NCBI GenBank assembly: GCA_947372105.1
Contig: CANBSH010000001.1
Location: 42,135-106,134, forward strand
Direction of reading: 5' to 3'
Length of the DNA stretch: 64,000 bases
DNA from: Chitinophagaceae bacterium
GTDB taxonomy: Bacteria; Bacteroidota; Bacteroidia; Chitinophagales; Chitinophagaceae
Shown here: in pieces, positions 1 to 10,043 of the stretch
Layout of the letters: each line of letters starts with the position of its first letter
Numbering within the stretch: the first letter of the stretch is position 1
Made by a program: the position numbers and the translations under genes
Notes under the pieces: generated by a model
Seen by the model: the letters and a program-made list of their open reading frames with translations, nothing else
Told to the model about the DNA's origin: nothing
Databases searched by the model: none

Positions 1-99
1 ATTTAAAATTTCGCTGGATACATTTAATGCCAAAAGCGCTGTCAACACCAAGTACATGATGTTGATCATTTTCTGCCTAGGCTCTTTAGGTAACGACAT
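1..99 (-). CDS. gldM: Gliding motility protein GldM, N-terminal fragment (truncated by window edge)
   Basis: Reverse-strand translation MSLPKEPRQKMINIMYLVLTALLALNVSSEIL is a typical GldM N-terminus; directly downstream of gldL. Confidence 0.85.
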   Translation of the reverse strand, partial: MSLPKEPRQKMINIMYLVLTALLALNVSSEILN

Positions 100-137
100 G
101 TATACTAATTTTTTTTAGTGGATGAAATTTTAAAATA

Positions 138-824
138 TTATGCGCGGCCTTGCATTGCAGAAATCATGTTGCCATAAATCTGATTCAACTTAGTTAAGTT
201 ATCAGCTAACAAACTAATTTGCTCTTTGGCTCTCACTGCATCTTGTGCCGAACTTGACATTGCAGAAGAAGCTTCTGTTAATTTGCTATAATATTGATTC
301 ATTGCTTCCATTGATTTACTCATCATTTGAAATTGAGCATCTAATCCTTTTACAGATTCTGTTGCAGTTGAAAAACTTCCTAAATTGCTAGCAACGCCAC
401 TCACTGCATCTTTAATAGTACCTAAAGAAGCAGCTGCTGCTGCAGTATTGGTAGAAAAATCTTTACTTGCTTTAGACATATCTGCTAAGTCACCTAAGTA
501 CATAGCAGTATCATTCAAACGTTGAAAGCTATTACTTAATTTTTCGAAAGCAGCTTGGTCAATTTTTGCAGCTTCTAATTTAGCGATCACCACATCTGTT
601 ATGCCATTACTAGAATCAGATGATACTCCTCCAATTTCTGGGGGAGGTAAAAAAGCGTATATCACGAAAATTAATGCTTCGGTAGATAATCCCACAATCA
701 AAGCGTAATCCGCCCATGATAAGTGAATAATTTTGGCAAGAGCACCAATAATAACTACGGCAGCTCCTAGCGAAATAACTACGTTAACAATCTTGTTGGT
801 TCTAGGTGAAATCGAATTTGACAT
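138..824 (-). CDS. gldL: Gliding motility / type IX secretion protein GldL
   Basis: N-terminal two-TM segment VVISLGAAVVIIGALAKIIH..ALIVGLSTEALIFVIYAF typical of GldL; gldK-gldL-gldM order. Confidence 0.9.
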   Translation of the reverse strand: MSNSISPRTNKIVNVVISLGAAVVIIGALAKIIHLSWADYALIVGLSTEALIFVIYAFLPPPEIGGVSSDSSNGITDVVIAKLEAAKIDQAAFEKLSNSFQRLNDTAMYLGDLADMSKASKDFSTNTAAAAASLGTIKDAVSGVASNLGSFSTATESVKGLDAQFQMMSKSMEAMNQYYSKLTEASSAMSSSAQDAVRAKEQISLLADNLTKLNQIYGNMISAMQGRA

Positions 825-919
825 TATTCTGTTTTGTAGGTTTAAAAATGAGTATTTTAAAAAATGTTTTCTTAAAGTGTTGAATACATTGAACTAGATG
901 AATAAAATTATTTTTTATA

Positions 920-2197
920 TTATCTAGTCTTGGGTGTCATTGAAAGTGCACATCTAAATCCAATATAAGATTTTGCAGTGTCTTGATATTCATAGTTGCG
1001 TGTACTTACTTGACAATTGTATGCAATATCTTTCCAAGAGCCACCGCGAATCACTTTACGCTTCATGGAAACTGGATCGCTATCTTTTGCATTAAATTGT
1101 AAATCGGGACTCATGTCACCAATGAAATTATATCCACCTTCATAAAATACGGAACTGGTCCATTCAGCAACATTGCCTGCCATATCAGCAAGTCCATATC
1201 CATTCAATGGATAGCTTTCCACTTTCATGGTATAAATATTATCCTTGCTTGGATTTCCCCCAAAATAATCACCACGACCTGGTTTGAAATTAGCTAATAA
1301 CCAACCTTGTTTGGTACGTGTGTTTGGGCTGCCCCATGGATACATGGTATTAGTTTGTAAACCACCTCTTGCAGCATATTCCCATTCTGCTTCTGTTGGT
1401 AATCTATAGATGCCATCAATTTTTAAATCGGCACGACCTGGACGTCCTGCAAAGTAATCGCTATTATTAGTTCTCCAACGACAAAAAGCAGTAGATTGTT
1501 TCCATGTAATTCCCACCACAGGATAATCATTATAAGAACGGTGGGAAAAATACAATCTAGTTTGTGGTTCGTTATAGGAATAAGAATAATCACGCATCCA
1601 CACTAAAGTATCTGGATAAACAGGCTGATTTTGAGTCACTACATATTTTCCAATGGCTTGTTCCAAACCTTTAGAAGCACGAGCTGCCGCTTTTAAATCC
1701 ACATAAATACTTTTGTAAATTAATTTATTAGGATCAATTTCAATTCTGCCTTGAATACGATTGTCAGGTGATAATAAAAGTTCATTTAATTTCTCAATCA
1801 CCGCCTTGCTACCATAATTGATACGTCTCACTTTTGCCCAATCCACTTTAATCATGGTATCTTCTGATTGATTAATACCTCCTGCATATAAAGCCAAATA
1901 ACATAAGGAATCACGAACGTAATTCACAAAACGACGATATTCTTCATTGGTAATTTCCGTACGATCCATCCAAAAAGCAGGTACAGAAACTAACTTTTTT
2001 CTGTTAATCATAGCCATATCTACTTCCTCATCGCTTGCTCCTAAATAAAAAGCGCCTCCTTTAATTTCCACCATATTTGGATCAGGTCGCCAAACCGCTT
2101 TTTTAGGTTTTTTAGCTTGAATAAATACGCAAGCAATTAATACTGTTAACAGTAAAAATGGAAACTTAAATCTTGCTATTTTAAAATTTTTTATCAT
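920..2197 (-). CDS. gldK: Gliding motility lipoprotein GldK (formylglycine-generating-enzyme-like fold)
   Basis: SUMF1-like motifs (GGAFYLGASDEE, YRLPTEAEWEYAARGG, DMAGNVAEWTSS, RGGSWKD, GFRCA); upstream of gldL. Confidence 0.88.
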   Translation of the reverse strand: MIKNFKIARFKFPFLLLTVLIACVFIQAKKPKKAVWRPDPNMVEIKGGAFYLGASDEEVDMAMINRKKLVSVPAFWMDRTEITNEEYRRFVNYVRDSLCYLALYAGGINQSEDTMIKVDWAKVRRINYGSKAVIEKLNELLLSPDNRIQGRIEIDPNKLIYKSIYVDLKAAARASKGLEQAIGKYVVTQNQPVYPDTLVWMRDYSYSYNEPQTRLYFSHRSYNDYPVVGITWKQSTAFCRWRTNNSDYFAGRPGRADLKIDGIYRLPTEAEWEYAARGGLQTNTMYPWGSPNTRTKQGWLLANFKPGRGDYFGGNPSKDNIYTMKVESYPLNGYGLADMAGNVAEWTSSVFYEGGYNFIGDMSPDLQFNAKDSDPVSMKRKVIRGGSWKDIAYNCQVSTRNYEYQDTAKSYIGFRCALSMTPKTR

Positions 2198-2348
2198 AAT
2201 CGAATTTTAACCCCTTCTAAAAATGAATAAATCGCGTTATTTTACGCATTTAAATTACATCATAAAATTGAAAAAACCACCTCATTTCACTATGGAAATG
2301 TTTGATATTCAGCAACTTTATAGGAAATGCAAATTAATACTTTAGTTG

Positions 2349-4439
2349 TTAGATTAATGCTAAAATATCAGACAATTGGCTGACCGGAGGTAAACAGGTG
2401 TTATTATAACATATATAATATTGATTATCAATACTATACCTGCCTTTTGTACTTAATATAGTAGCATCTTCTTGAGGGGTCAAAATAACCCATTTAAAGG
2501 GTAAAAACGGTGCTAAAACCTCTTTTCGAAGTACGGAACTTTTGGGACCTACCCCCACCAGCTCCTTTTTTCCCATGGCCATACTTGCAAAACTTTGCCC
2601 CCAAAACGCAAAGGAGCTAGGATATTGCAGAAGCATTTTACGCATCATTTGCATCATTTTTTCTGCCTGGGCAGTCCAAGTAGTATTTAGAAAAATGGTA
2701 CCTAAGGCATTCAAATTCCAACACATCATCGAATTTCCACTTGGTTGTGCGCCATCATAGGTTTCTTTTTTTCTGACAATAATATCAGTTTGGTATTGAG
2801 GTGTGTAATAAAAAAAAGTGTCTTGTTCATCTATGAAATTTTCAAGCACATACTCCGTCCACTTTTTTGCTTTATGCAAATAGGAAAGATCTCCAGTAAT
2901 TTCCTGTAAATCTAAATATGCTTTAATTAAACTTGCATAGTCATCTAAAAAAGCAAAAGTTTTTTTAATGCCATTTGTATTGGTATGAAACAAATGAGTT
3001 GCTGTATCATCTATAAAATTAAGTTCCACCCAATTCATATTTTCAATCGCTCTATTTTTATATTCCTCCTTCCCCAATGCTGCATAGCATTTACAAAATG
3101 CAGTAATCATTAAATTATTCCAGCTTAGTATAATCTTATGATCTAATGCAGGTCTAATTCTTAGCGATCTTTGTGCCAATAAAATATTCTTTGCTTCTAC
3201 AAAGTTTTCCGAAAACCCAATCTCTAAGGATTCTTGAGTCCATAAAATATTGGTGTGCTCCCAATTACCTTCTGGTCTTACTTGATAGTACTTACAAAAA
3301 GAAGTAAACAATTCATCCGGAATTATTTTTTCAATTTCATCATAAGACCAAGTATAAAATTTACCTTCTACCCCCTCACTATCTGCATCTAGAGCCGCAT
3401 AATATGCACCTTCGCCATTATAAAGTTCTCTTTGTAAAAAGACAACAGTATCATCAATCACTTTTCTATAAATTTCTTTTTTAGTAATTTGATAGGCTTC
3501 TGCTAGCACTCCTAAAAGCAATGCATTATCGTATAACATTTTTTCAAAGTGAGGCGCTTGCCATTGTGCATCGGTGCTGTATCTTGAAAAGCCTCCCCCT
3601 ATATGATCATAAATACCTCCTTGTATCATTTTGTCAATGGATCGAATGGCATGCACCATACTCGCTTCATCCTTATGCATGGCATAATTGCGCAATAGCA
3701 TTTGCAAACAAAAGGTTTGTGGAAATTTGGGTGCATTTCCAAAACCACCCCACTGTGTATCTGCAGATTGTAAAATGCGTTGTGCCATCAAAGCCACTTC
3801 GTCCTTGCTAGCGATCACTTCATTCATAGCCTCTACTCCTGATGAATCATTCGTAATAGAAGTATTTGTCTGTATTTTACTCGCCACAATATTGGTATTC
3901 ACAATATGTTGCGTAAGTTGATTGGCTTGTTCTTGTAATTTTTCTAAGTTATTTTCAAAAGCCTCTTTGACTCCTTTTAATACTTCCATCCAAGATGCTC
4001 TTTGAGGCATTTTAATAGGCGGAAAATAAGTGCCCCCAAAAAATGGTTTTCCATCGGGCAATAAAAAAATATTTAAAGGCCAGCCACCCGAGCCAGTCAT
4101 GGCTTGCAATGCATCCATATAGATATGATCTACATCCGGACGCTCTTCTCTATCCACTTTTACATTTATAAAATGAGCATTCATATAATCGCCCACTTCT
4201 TGTTGTTCAAAACTTTCACGTTCCATCACATGACACCAATGACAAGCAGCATACCCTATGCTTAATAAAATAGGCTTATTGTGTTGTTGGGATAATGTAA
4301 AAATATCGGGAGACCAAGCCTGCCAATGCACTGGATTATGCGCATGCTGTAATAAATAGGGACTGGTTTCTTTGCTTAATTTATTCAATAATTTTGGCAA
4401 GTTGGAGTGGGGTGAAGAAGGAGATAAATAGGAAGACAT
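2349..4439 (-). CDS. Thioredoxin-domain protein of the YyaL/DUF255 family
   Basis: NKLSKETSPYLLQHAHNPVHWQAW, GYAACHWCHVMERESFE, DREERPDVD, GGWPLNIFLLPDGKPFFGGTYFP motifs. Confidence 0.93.
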   Translation of the reverse strand: MSSYLSPSSPHSNLPKLLNKLSKETSPYLLQHAHNPVHWQAWSPDIFTLSQQHNKPILLSIGYAACHWCHVMERESFEQQEVGDYMNAHFINVKVDREERPDVDHIYMDALQAMTGSGGWPLNIFLLPDGKPFFGGTYFPPIKMPQRASWMEVLKGVKEAFENNLEKLQEQANQLTQHIVNTNIVASKIQTNTSITNDSSGVEAMNEVIASKDEVALMAQRILQSADTQWGGFGNAPKFPQTFCLQMLLRNYAMHKDEASMVHAIRSIDKMIQGGIYDHIGGGFSRYSTDAQWQAPHFEKMLYDNALLLGVLAEAYQITKKEIYRKVIDDTVVFLQRELYNGEGAYYAALDADSEGVEGKFYTWSYDEIEKIIPDELFTSFCKYYQVRPEGNWEHTNILWTQESLEIGFSENFVEAKNILLAQRSLRIRPALDHKIILSWNNLMITAFCKCYAALGKEEYKNRAIENMNWVELNFIDDTATHLFHTNTNGIKKTFAFLDDYASLIKAYLDLQEITGDLSYLHKAKKWTEYVLENFIDEQDTFFYYTPQYQTDIIVRKKETYDGAQPSGNSMMCWNLNALGTIFLNTTWTAQAEKMMQMMRKMLLQYPSSFAFWGQSFASMAMGKKELVGVGPKSSVLRKEVLAPFLPFKWVILTPQEDATILSTKGRYSIDNQYYICYNNTCLPPVSQLSDILALI

Positions 4440-4474
4440 AGTAAATGGAGATGATTAAATGTATTCAGTCCCAG

Positions 4475-5278
4475 TTACTTTTTCTTTGACTGTTGCGCTA
4501 AATATTGATCCAATCCTGAAAACATACTTGAAATTTGCGGACTCGGTACTTTAATATGTAAACTCAAACCTGCTTCTTCAACTGCTTTGCAAGTATTGGA
4601 GCCAAAAGCACCAATGATAGTTCCATTTTGTTTGAAGTTGGGTTGATTGTCATACAAACTTCGTAAACCACTAGGTGTAAATAAACAAATAATGTCAAAA
4701 GTATGCTCCTTTAATAAACTAGCAATATCACTACTCACCGAACGATACATATACGCTAATTCAAATTGACAACTATGATCTTTTAACCAATTTACAATTT
4801 CATTATCCTGTTGATTTTCGCTACACACATATAAAAACTTCTCGTTCGCCTTATGTTTATTTAAAACATCAAATAATTTTTTATTCGTCCCGTCTGAGCC
4901 AAAAAACACTTTACGTTTACGATACATAATAAATTTTTGTAAATACAAAGCAACAGACTCGGTAATACAAAAATATTTGGTATCCTGACTGATATTAATT
5001 TTTAATTCATCACAGGTTCTAAAAAAATGATCAATGGCATTTTTACTTGTAAAAATAACACCTGTATATAAGGGAATATCGATCTTAGTTTTTCTAAATT
5101 CCTTGGAAGGAATAGCCACTAATTGTATGAGGGGTTGAAAAAATAAAGACACCGGATATTTACGCTCCAAGTCAAAATAAGGCGACTTTTCGCTTTCTGG
5201 CTTAGCTTGTGAAATTAATATTTTTTTAATGGTCTTTGTTGTAGTCGTTTTTTTTACTCCACTCATTTCTTTTGCCAT
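4475..5278 (-). CDS. hemD: Uroporphyrinogen-III synthase
   Basis: HemD-like layout (IPLYTGVIFTSKNAIDHFF, FTPSGLRSLYDNQP, GTIIGAFGSNTCKAVEEAGL); next to a DUF4271 gene. Confidence 0.8.
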   Translation of the reverse strand: MAKEMSGVKKTTTTKTIKKILISQAKPESEKSPYFDLERKYPVSLFFQPLIQLVAIPSKEFRKTKIDIPLYTGVIFTSKNAIDHFFRTCDELKINISQDTKYFCITESVALYLQKFIMYRKRKVFFGSDGTNKKLFDVLNKHKANEKFLYVCSENQQDNEIVNWLKDHSCQFELAYMYRSVSSDIASLLKEHTFDIICLFTPSGLRSLYDNQPNFKQNGTIIGAFGSNTCKAVEEAGLSLHIKVPSPQISSMFSGLDQYLAQQSKKK

Positions 5279-5298
5279 TTATCATTCACGTTTCGAGA

Positions 5299-6318
5299 TT
5301 AGTAAGTACCTCCAAAGTATTGTACAATAAATTTATACAACAAAGTAAGAGGCAATATTTCGAAAGCACAAAGGTATAGAAAAAAATGAAACGAGGAGAT
5401 ATGTAATTTGTTTCGAACAGACGTTAAAGAGAATAGATATCGGTATAATAGGAGTAATACTGCCGCCACCCCTGCACCCATGATGGCATAGGGATAAAAT
5501 ACAGGCTTCGCAAAAGCAAGCACTAAGACAAAAGGTACTAGTAAAACTCCTAATACTTTATTGATCATAAAAACTACGAAAATATAGGTACTTACCAATT
5601 CCTCTGTGTTGAAAATATAACCCGCAAATTTTAAACAAAGATATTTTCCTACATACAGTCCGATGAAAAATAAAATAATATAGAGGAACCCTTCCCAAAA
5701 AGATAAAGCCAGCAAATGATTGTTGAAAATAAATAAAGTAGCTAATAAAGAAAAAGATAAAACAAAACAAAAATTAACTATAAGGGAACCTAAACTATTT
5801 TGCAAAAGCTGTTCTCTAAATTGGATCATTCTCAAAGAGGATTGACTAAACTGATTAAATAATTTAGGGAAATATTGCGGATAGACATTATTTACAAATC
5901 CATATAAAAAAATCAAAATTACAATAGTATAAAATAATCCATCTTTATTAGGTATCAAAAAACGTTGTTCAATTTTATACAATACTTGATTACTTCCTTG
6001 TTCCGCCAAATGATCCATATATAATTTAAAACCATTGGACTTTTGTGTAAAGTAAGTTTTATACTCTTTTAAAATTGGAAGCAAAGTATCTTTCAAATTT
6101 AAATCGCGCAAAGACTGTAAAAAAATGCCATCTCTTTCTTGAAAACTATGAGGAAGAACAGGAACATATTTAATGAGTAAGGTATCTTTTACTTTTGCAG
6201 AATCTACTAAAGTAATGGGAGTGTCGGTAGTTAATAATGGAGTCTGTTTTTTTTGAAAAGAACTGAAAAGTACCCAGCTCCCGAGTAGTAAAAATGTATA
6301 TTTTAAAAATGACTTCAT
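5299..6318 (-). CDS. DUF4271 family multi-TM membrane protein
   Basis: Several hydrophobic segments; Bacteroidetes-typical neighbour of hemD; N-terminal signal-like segment. Confidence 0.7.
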   Translation of the reverse strand: MKSFLKYTFLLLGSWVLFSSFQKKQTPLLTTDTPITLVDSAKVKDTLLIKYVPVLPHSFQERDGIFLQSLRDLNLKDTLLPILKEYKTYFTQKSNGFKLYMDHLAEQGSNQVLYKIEQRFLIPNKDGLFYTIVILIFLYGFVNNVYPQYFPKLFNQFSQSSLRMIQFREQLLQNSLGSLIVNFCFVLSFSLLATLFIFNNHLLALSFWEGFLYIILFFIGLYVGKYLCLKFAGYIFNTEELVSTYIFVVFMINKVLGVLLVPFVLVLAFAKPVFYPYAIMGAGVAAVLLLLYRYLFSLTSVRNKLHISSFHFFLYLCAFEILPLTLLYKFIVQYFGGTY

Positions 6319-6394
6319 CCTTGCAAAAATAAGTATCCTGATGCAGAATTAGTAACTTATAACTAGCTTTGTCCAATACACTTATTACTTCGCT

Positions 6395-7519
6395 ATGGCA
6401 GGCATCTATATTCATATCCCATTTTGCAAAAAAGCCTGTCATTACTGCAATTTTCACTTTTCTACGCAAGTAAAATATATGGAGCCCTTTAATATGGCGC
6501 TTTTAAAAGAAATCGAACTTCAAAAAAATTACCTCCAGGGCCCCATTGAAACCATTTACTTAGGCGGAGGAACGCCTTCTCTATTAGCAATACAAGATAT
6601 AGAAAACCTTATCCATCAAATTCGGCTTCATTTTCAGTTAGCCAATGATATCGAATTCACATTAGAAGCCAATCCCGATGATATTGATGTAGCAAAAGTG
6701 CAAAGTTGGAAAAATGTAGGCGTCAATAGATTAAGTATTGGGATTCAAAGTTTTCAGCAAAAGTCCCTGGATTGGATGAATAGGGCTCATACCACCCATC
6801 AATCGCATCAAGCCATTCAGGCTGCTTTGCAAGGAGGCATTCCTAATATTAGTGCCGATCTTATTTATGGCACACCACATTTATCAGACGAGGATTTGAT
6901 CGCTGATTTAAAAGAACTCACCCAATACGCTATCCCCCATATTTCTTGTTATGCTTTAACGGTAGAAGAAAAAACAGCCTTGCATACCATGATTCAACAA
7001 CAAAAGATGGAAGCCGTAGATGTAGAAAAGCAAGCAAGGCATTTTGAAATTGTAGTGGATACCTTAGAAAAAAACGGAATGGAACAATATGAAATTTCTA
7101 ATTTTAGTCAACCACATTATAGAAGTAAACACAATAGCAATTATTGGAACGGTATTCCTTATTTAGGGCTAGGACCTTCGGCACATTCATTTAATAAAAC
7201 ATCCAGACAATGGAATGTAGCCAATAACGCGTTGTATATAAAATCGATTGAAGAAAATAAAGTTCCCTTTGAATTAGAGGCCCTCTCTTTAGCTACCAGA
7301 TATAATGAATATATGATGACTTCACTTAGATGCATCGAAGGCTTCGACAATCAATATATTGAAACAGCTTTTGGTAAAGATTTTTTAGATCACACCATGA
7401 CAATGATTGAACCTATGTTAGAAAAAGAATTGCTCACTCCTACTTTGAATGGGTATGCAATCACTAAAAAAGCAAAGTTTTTAGCAGATGGCATCGCGAG
7501 TGACTTTTTTTGGATTTAG
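6395..7519 (+). CDS. hemW: Radical SAM family heme chaperone HemW
   Basis: MAGIYIHIPFCKKACHYCNFHFST (CxxxCxxC), YLGGGTPSLL, GIQSFQ, YEISNFS, YWNGIPYLGLGPSAHSF. Confidence 0.93.
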   Translation: MAGIYIHIPFCKKACHYCNFHFSTQVKYMEPFNMALLKEIELQKNYLQGPIETIYLGGGTPSLLAIQDIENLIHQIRLHFQLANDIEFTLEANPDDIDVAKVQSWKNVGVNRLSIGIQSFQQKSLDWMNRAHTTHQSHQAIQAALQGGIPNISADLIYGTPHLSDEDLIADLKELTQYAIPHISCYALTVEEKTALHTMIQQQKMEAVDVEKQARHFEIVVDTLEKNGMEQYEISNFSQPHYRSKHNSNYWNGIPYLGLGPSAHSFNKTSRQWNVANNALYIKSIEENKVPFELEALSLATRYNEYMMTSLRCIEGFDNQYIETAFGKDFLDHTMTMIEPMLEKELLTPTLNGYAITKKAKFLADGIASDFFWI

Positions 7520-7553
7520 GAAATTTTAATGAGAAATAAGAGTTGAATACTTA

Positions 7554-8558
7554 TTAAATTAAAATCTGCTCCAATTGTTTAAAGGATTCCATTCTACAAT
7601 TTCCTTCCCAAAGAATTTTATAAATAGTGGTGATGATCGGTAGCTCTAATTGTAAATGTTCGTTGATGGCCATGATACATTTGCTGGCATTGTATCCTTC
7701 CGCCACCATATTCAACTCTAATTCAGCTGACTTTACAGAATATCCTTTCCCAATCATATTTCCAAAAGTGCGATTTCGACTATGTAGAGAATAGCAAGTC
7801 ACTAATAAGTCTCCCAAATACACCGAAGAAGCATAATTAATTGAGTTATCATTGCCTCCTCCCTTTTCATAAATCGATTTTAATAATACTTGCATTTCAT
7901 GTGCGCAATTTGCAATATAGACACTTAAAAAATTATCTCCATATTCAAGCCCATGAGCGATACCCGCTCCTAAGGCATAAATATTTTTTACCACCCCTGC
8001 ATATTGCACTCCAACCACATCATGATTCACAATGGTATTAATATAATCACATTTAAAATAAGAAGCAATTTGTTCAGTAACTGCAATATCTAATCCTGAA
8101 AAAGTTAAATAAGACAATTGTTCTGCTGCTACTTCTTCGGCATGGCTAGGACCTAATAAAGTATAATAATGAGAAAGCGGAAATTGATATTGCTTTTGTA
8201 AATATTCATGCAATAAAATATTGTGCTTGGGTAACACTCCCTTGATAGCAGAGACTATATTTTTCCCTTCCAGCATTTGAGCTGTCACACCTTGCAGAGA
8301 GGATTCCACATGAATAGAAGGCACTGCCATGACTATCAAATCTGATGCTGCAATTATCTCAGTTACTTCACTTGAAAAATGTATACGTGAAGTATCAAAA
8401 TAAGTATTTCTTAAGTAGTGGGGATTATGATGTCTTTTTTTAAAATAGTCAATATTATTAGCCTGTCTCATCCACCAATGAATCGCATTACCATTGTCCA
8501 TTGCAATTTTTGCAATCGCTGTCGCCCAACTTCCACTTCCTATGATTCCAATTTGCAT
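7554..8558 (-). CDS. gpsA: NAD(P)H-dependent glycerol-3-phosphate dehydrogenase
   Basis: IGIIGSGSWATAIAKI, LLGPSHAEEVA, GVVKNIYALGAGI, GDLLVTCYSLHSRNRTFG. Confidence 0.92.
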   Translation of the reverse strand: MQIGIIGSGSWATAIAKIAMDNGNAIHWWMRQANNIDYFKKRHHNPHYLRNTYFDTSRIHFSSEVTEIIAASDLIVMAVPSIHVESSLQGVTAQMLEGKNIVSAIKGVLPKHNILLHEYLQKQYQFPLSHYYTLLGPSHAEEVAAEQLSYLTFSGLDIAVTEQIASYFKCDYINTIVNHDVVGVQYAGVVKNIYALGAGIAHGLEYGDNFLSVYIANCAHEMQVLLKSIYEKGGGNDNSINYASSVYLGDLLVTCYSLHSRNRTFGNMIGKGYSVKSAELELNMVAEGYNASKCIMAINEHLQLELPIITTIYKILWEGNCRMESFKQLEQILI

Positions 8559-8592
8559 GTTGCCAAATTTTTACAAACATACGAAACTCAAT

Positions 8593-8628
8593 AAAAAAGG
8601 GGCGCATTTTTTAAATGCACCCCTTTTT
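8593..8628. terminator. Rho-independent-type hairpin, possibly bidirectional
   Basis: AAAAAGGGGCGCATTTTTTAAATGCACCCCTTTTT imperfect inverted repeat between gpsA and the efflux adaptor gene. Confidence 0.65.
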
Positions 8629-8651
8629 AGACTGATTCACAGTGCACTATC

Positions 8652-10004
8652 TTACTTTTTCTCTTCAAATAATTTTTCTTTTGCAACTACTTTTACCAAC
8701 ATGCCATCTTTTAAAGTTTTGCTTACTGTACTATAAGGTCCAGTGATCACCTTGTCACCTACTTTTAATCCAGCTACTTCAATATAATTTAAATCTTGGA
8801 TGTCTGTTTTCACTTTTACCATTTTTACTTTATTGTCTGGCTGCAATACATAAACCACTTCATTCAATTCATCTTTTGCTGCAGGTGCATCCCCATTTTT
8901 ATTGTCTTCTTTTTTAACAGCCATTTTAGTATCCTTGCCTTCGCCGTCTTTATCACGCGTCGTAACCGCATTTAAAGGAACAGTAATTACATTTACTTTT
9001 GACTTAGTTTGAATATCAGCACTCGCTGTCATACCAGGACGAAAAGGGAAAATACTATTCTCTTTTGTTAAGTCCTCATAGCTTGCAGGTAATAAGCGAA
9101 TGTGTACTTTATAGTTCGCTACTTCTGTACTTGCCCCTAAACCGCTAGCAGCTGAGGTTACAGGATTCGCAATTTTATATACAACTCCTTTAAATTTACG
9201 TTTATTATAAGCATCCACTTCTACTAAAGCAGTATCTCCAATCTTTACTTTAGTAATATCATTTTCACCCACATCTACTCTTACTTCAATACTCTTCATA
9301 TCAGCTACACGCATCATTTCGGTACCTGCCATTTGAGCTGTACCTACAACTCTCTCCCCTTTTTTTACATTCATTAAACTTACAATGCCATCCATAGGTG
9401 AAGTAATAGTCGTACGTGCTAAATCCTTTTCTGCACGAGCTAATTGTGCTTTCACACCTTGAATTTGAGCTTCCCCACTTTTAATAGATTCTTTAGCCGA
9501 ATTATAGCTTGATTCGGCAGAACGAAATGCTTGTTCTGTTTGCTCATATTCCGATCTAGAAACTATTTTATCGGCATATAATTTTTTATAGCGCTCATTA
9601 CTAGCTTTAGCATTTTCATACGCCGTCCTTAAACCACTTAAAGCAGCTTTTACATTTTCGTATTGCGCTTTTACTTGATTCACACTTGCTGTCACTTGAT
9701 CACGTTGTGAGGAATAGATGTCGGCATATATTTTAGCTAACACCTGACCTTTAGTAACTCTATCTCCTTCTTCTACAAAAAGATTAACGATTTCTCCAGA
9801 AATATCTGGACTCACTTTTACTTCAATTTCAGGATATACCTTACCACTCGCATTCACCGACTCGGTGATGGTTCTTAATTGTACAGCTTCTGAAGTGACT
9901 AATGTGCCTTCTTCTTTACCAATTACACCTGCTTTTTTCAAGCCTACCAAAAGCACAATTAAAAACACTAAACCACCTCCAATCCAGATTAACTTTTTGT
10001 TCAT
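8652..10004 (-). CDS. Efflux periplasmic adaptor subunit (HlyD/MacA-like)
   Basis: N-terminal TM, GKVYPEIEVKVSPDISGEIVNLFVEEGDRVTKGQVLAKI, coiled coil, TTITSPMDGIVSLMNVKKGERVVG. Confidence 0.92.
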   Translation of the reverse strand: MNKKLIWIGGGLVFLIVLLVGLKKAGVIGKEEGTLVTSEAVQLRTITESVNASGKVYPEIEVKVSPDISGEIVNLFVEEGDRVTKGQVLAKIYADIYSSQRDQVTASVNQVKAQYENVKAALSGLRTAYENAKASNERYKKLYADKIVSRSEYEQTEQAFRSAESSYNSAKESIKSGEAQIQGVKAQLARAEKDLARTTITSPMDGIVSLMNVKKGERVVGTAQMAGTEMMRVADMKSIEVRVDVGENDITKVKIGDTALVEVDAYNKRKFKGVVYKIANPVTSAASGLGASTEVANYKVHIRLLPASYEDLTKENSIFPFRPGMTASADIQTKSKVNVITVPLNAVTTRDKDGEGKDTKMAVKKEDNKNGDAPAAKDELNEVVYVLQPDNKVKMVKVKTDIQDLNYIEVAGLKVGDKVITGPYSTVSKTLKDGMLVKVVAKEKLFEEKK

Positions 10005-10043
10005 TTTATTTATTTTTTGCTTCTGTAATTTTTTGCATTTAAA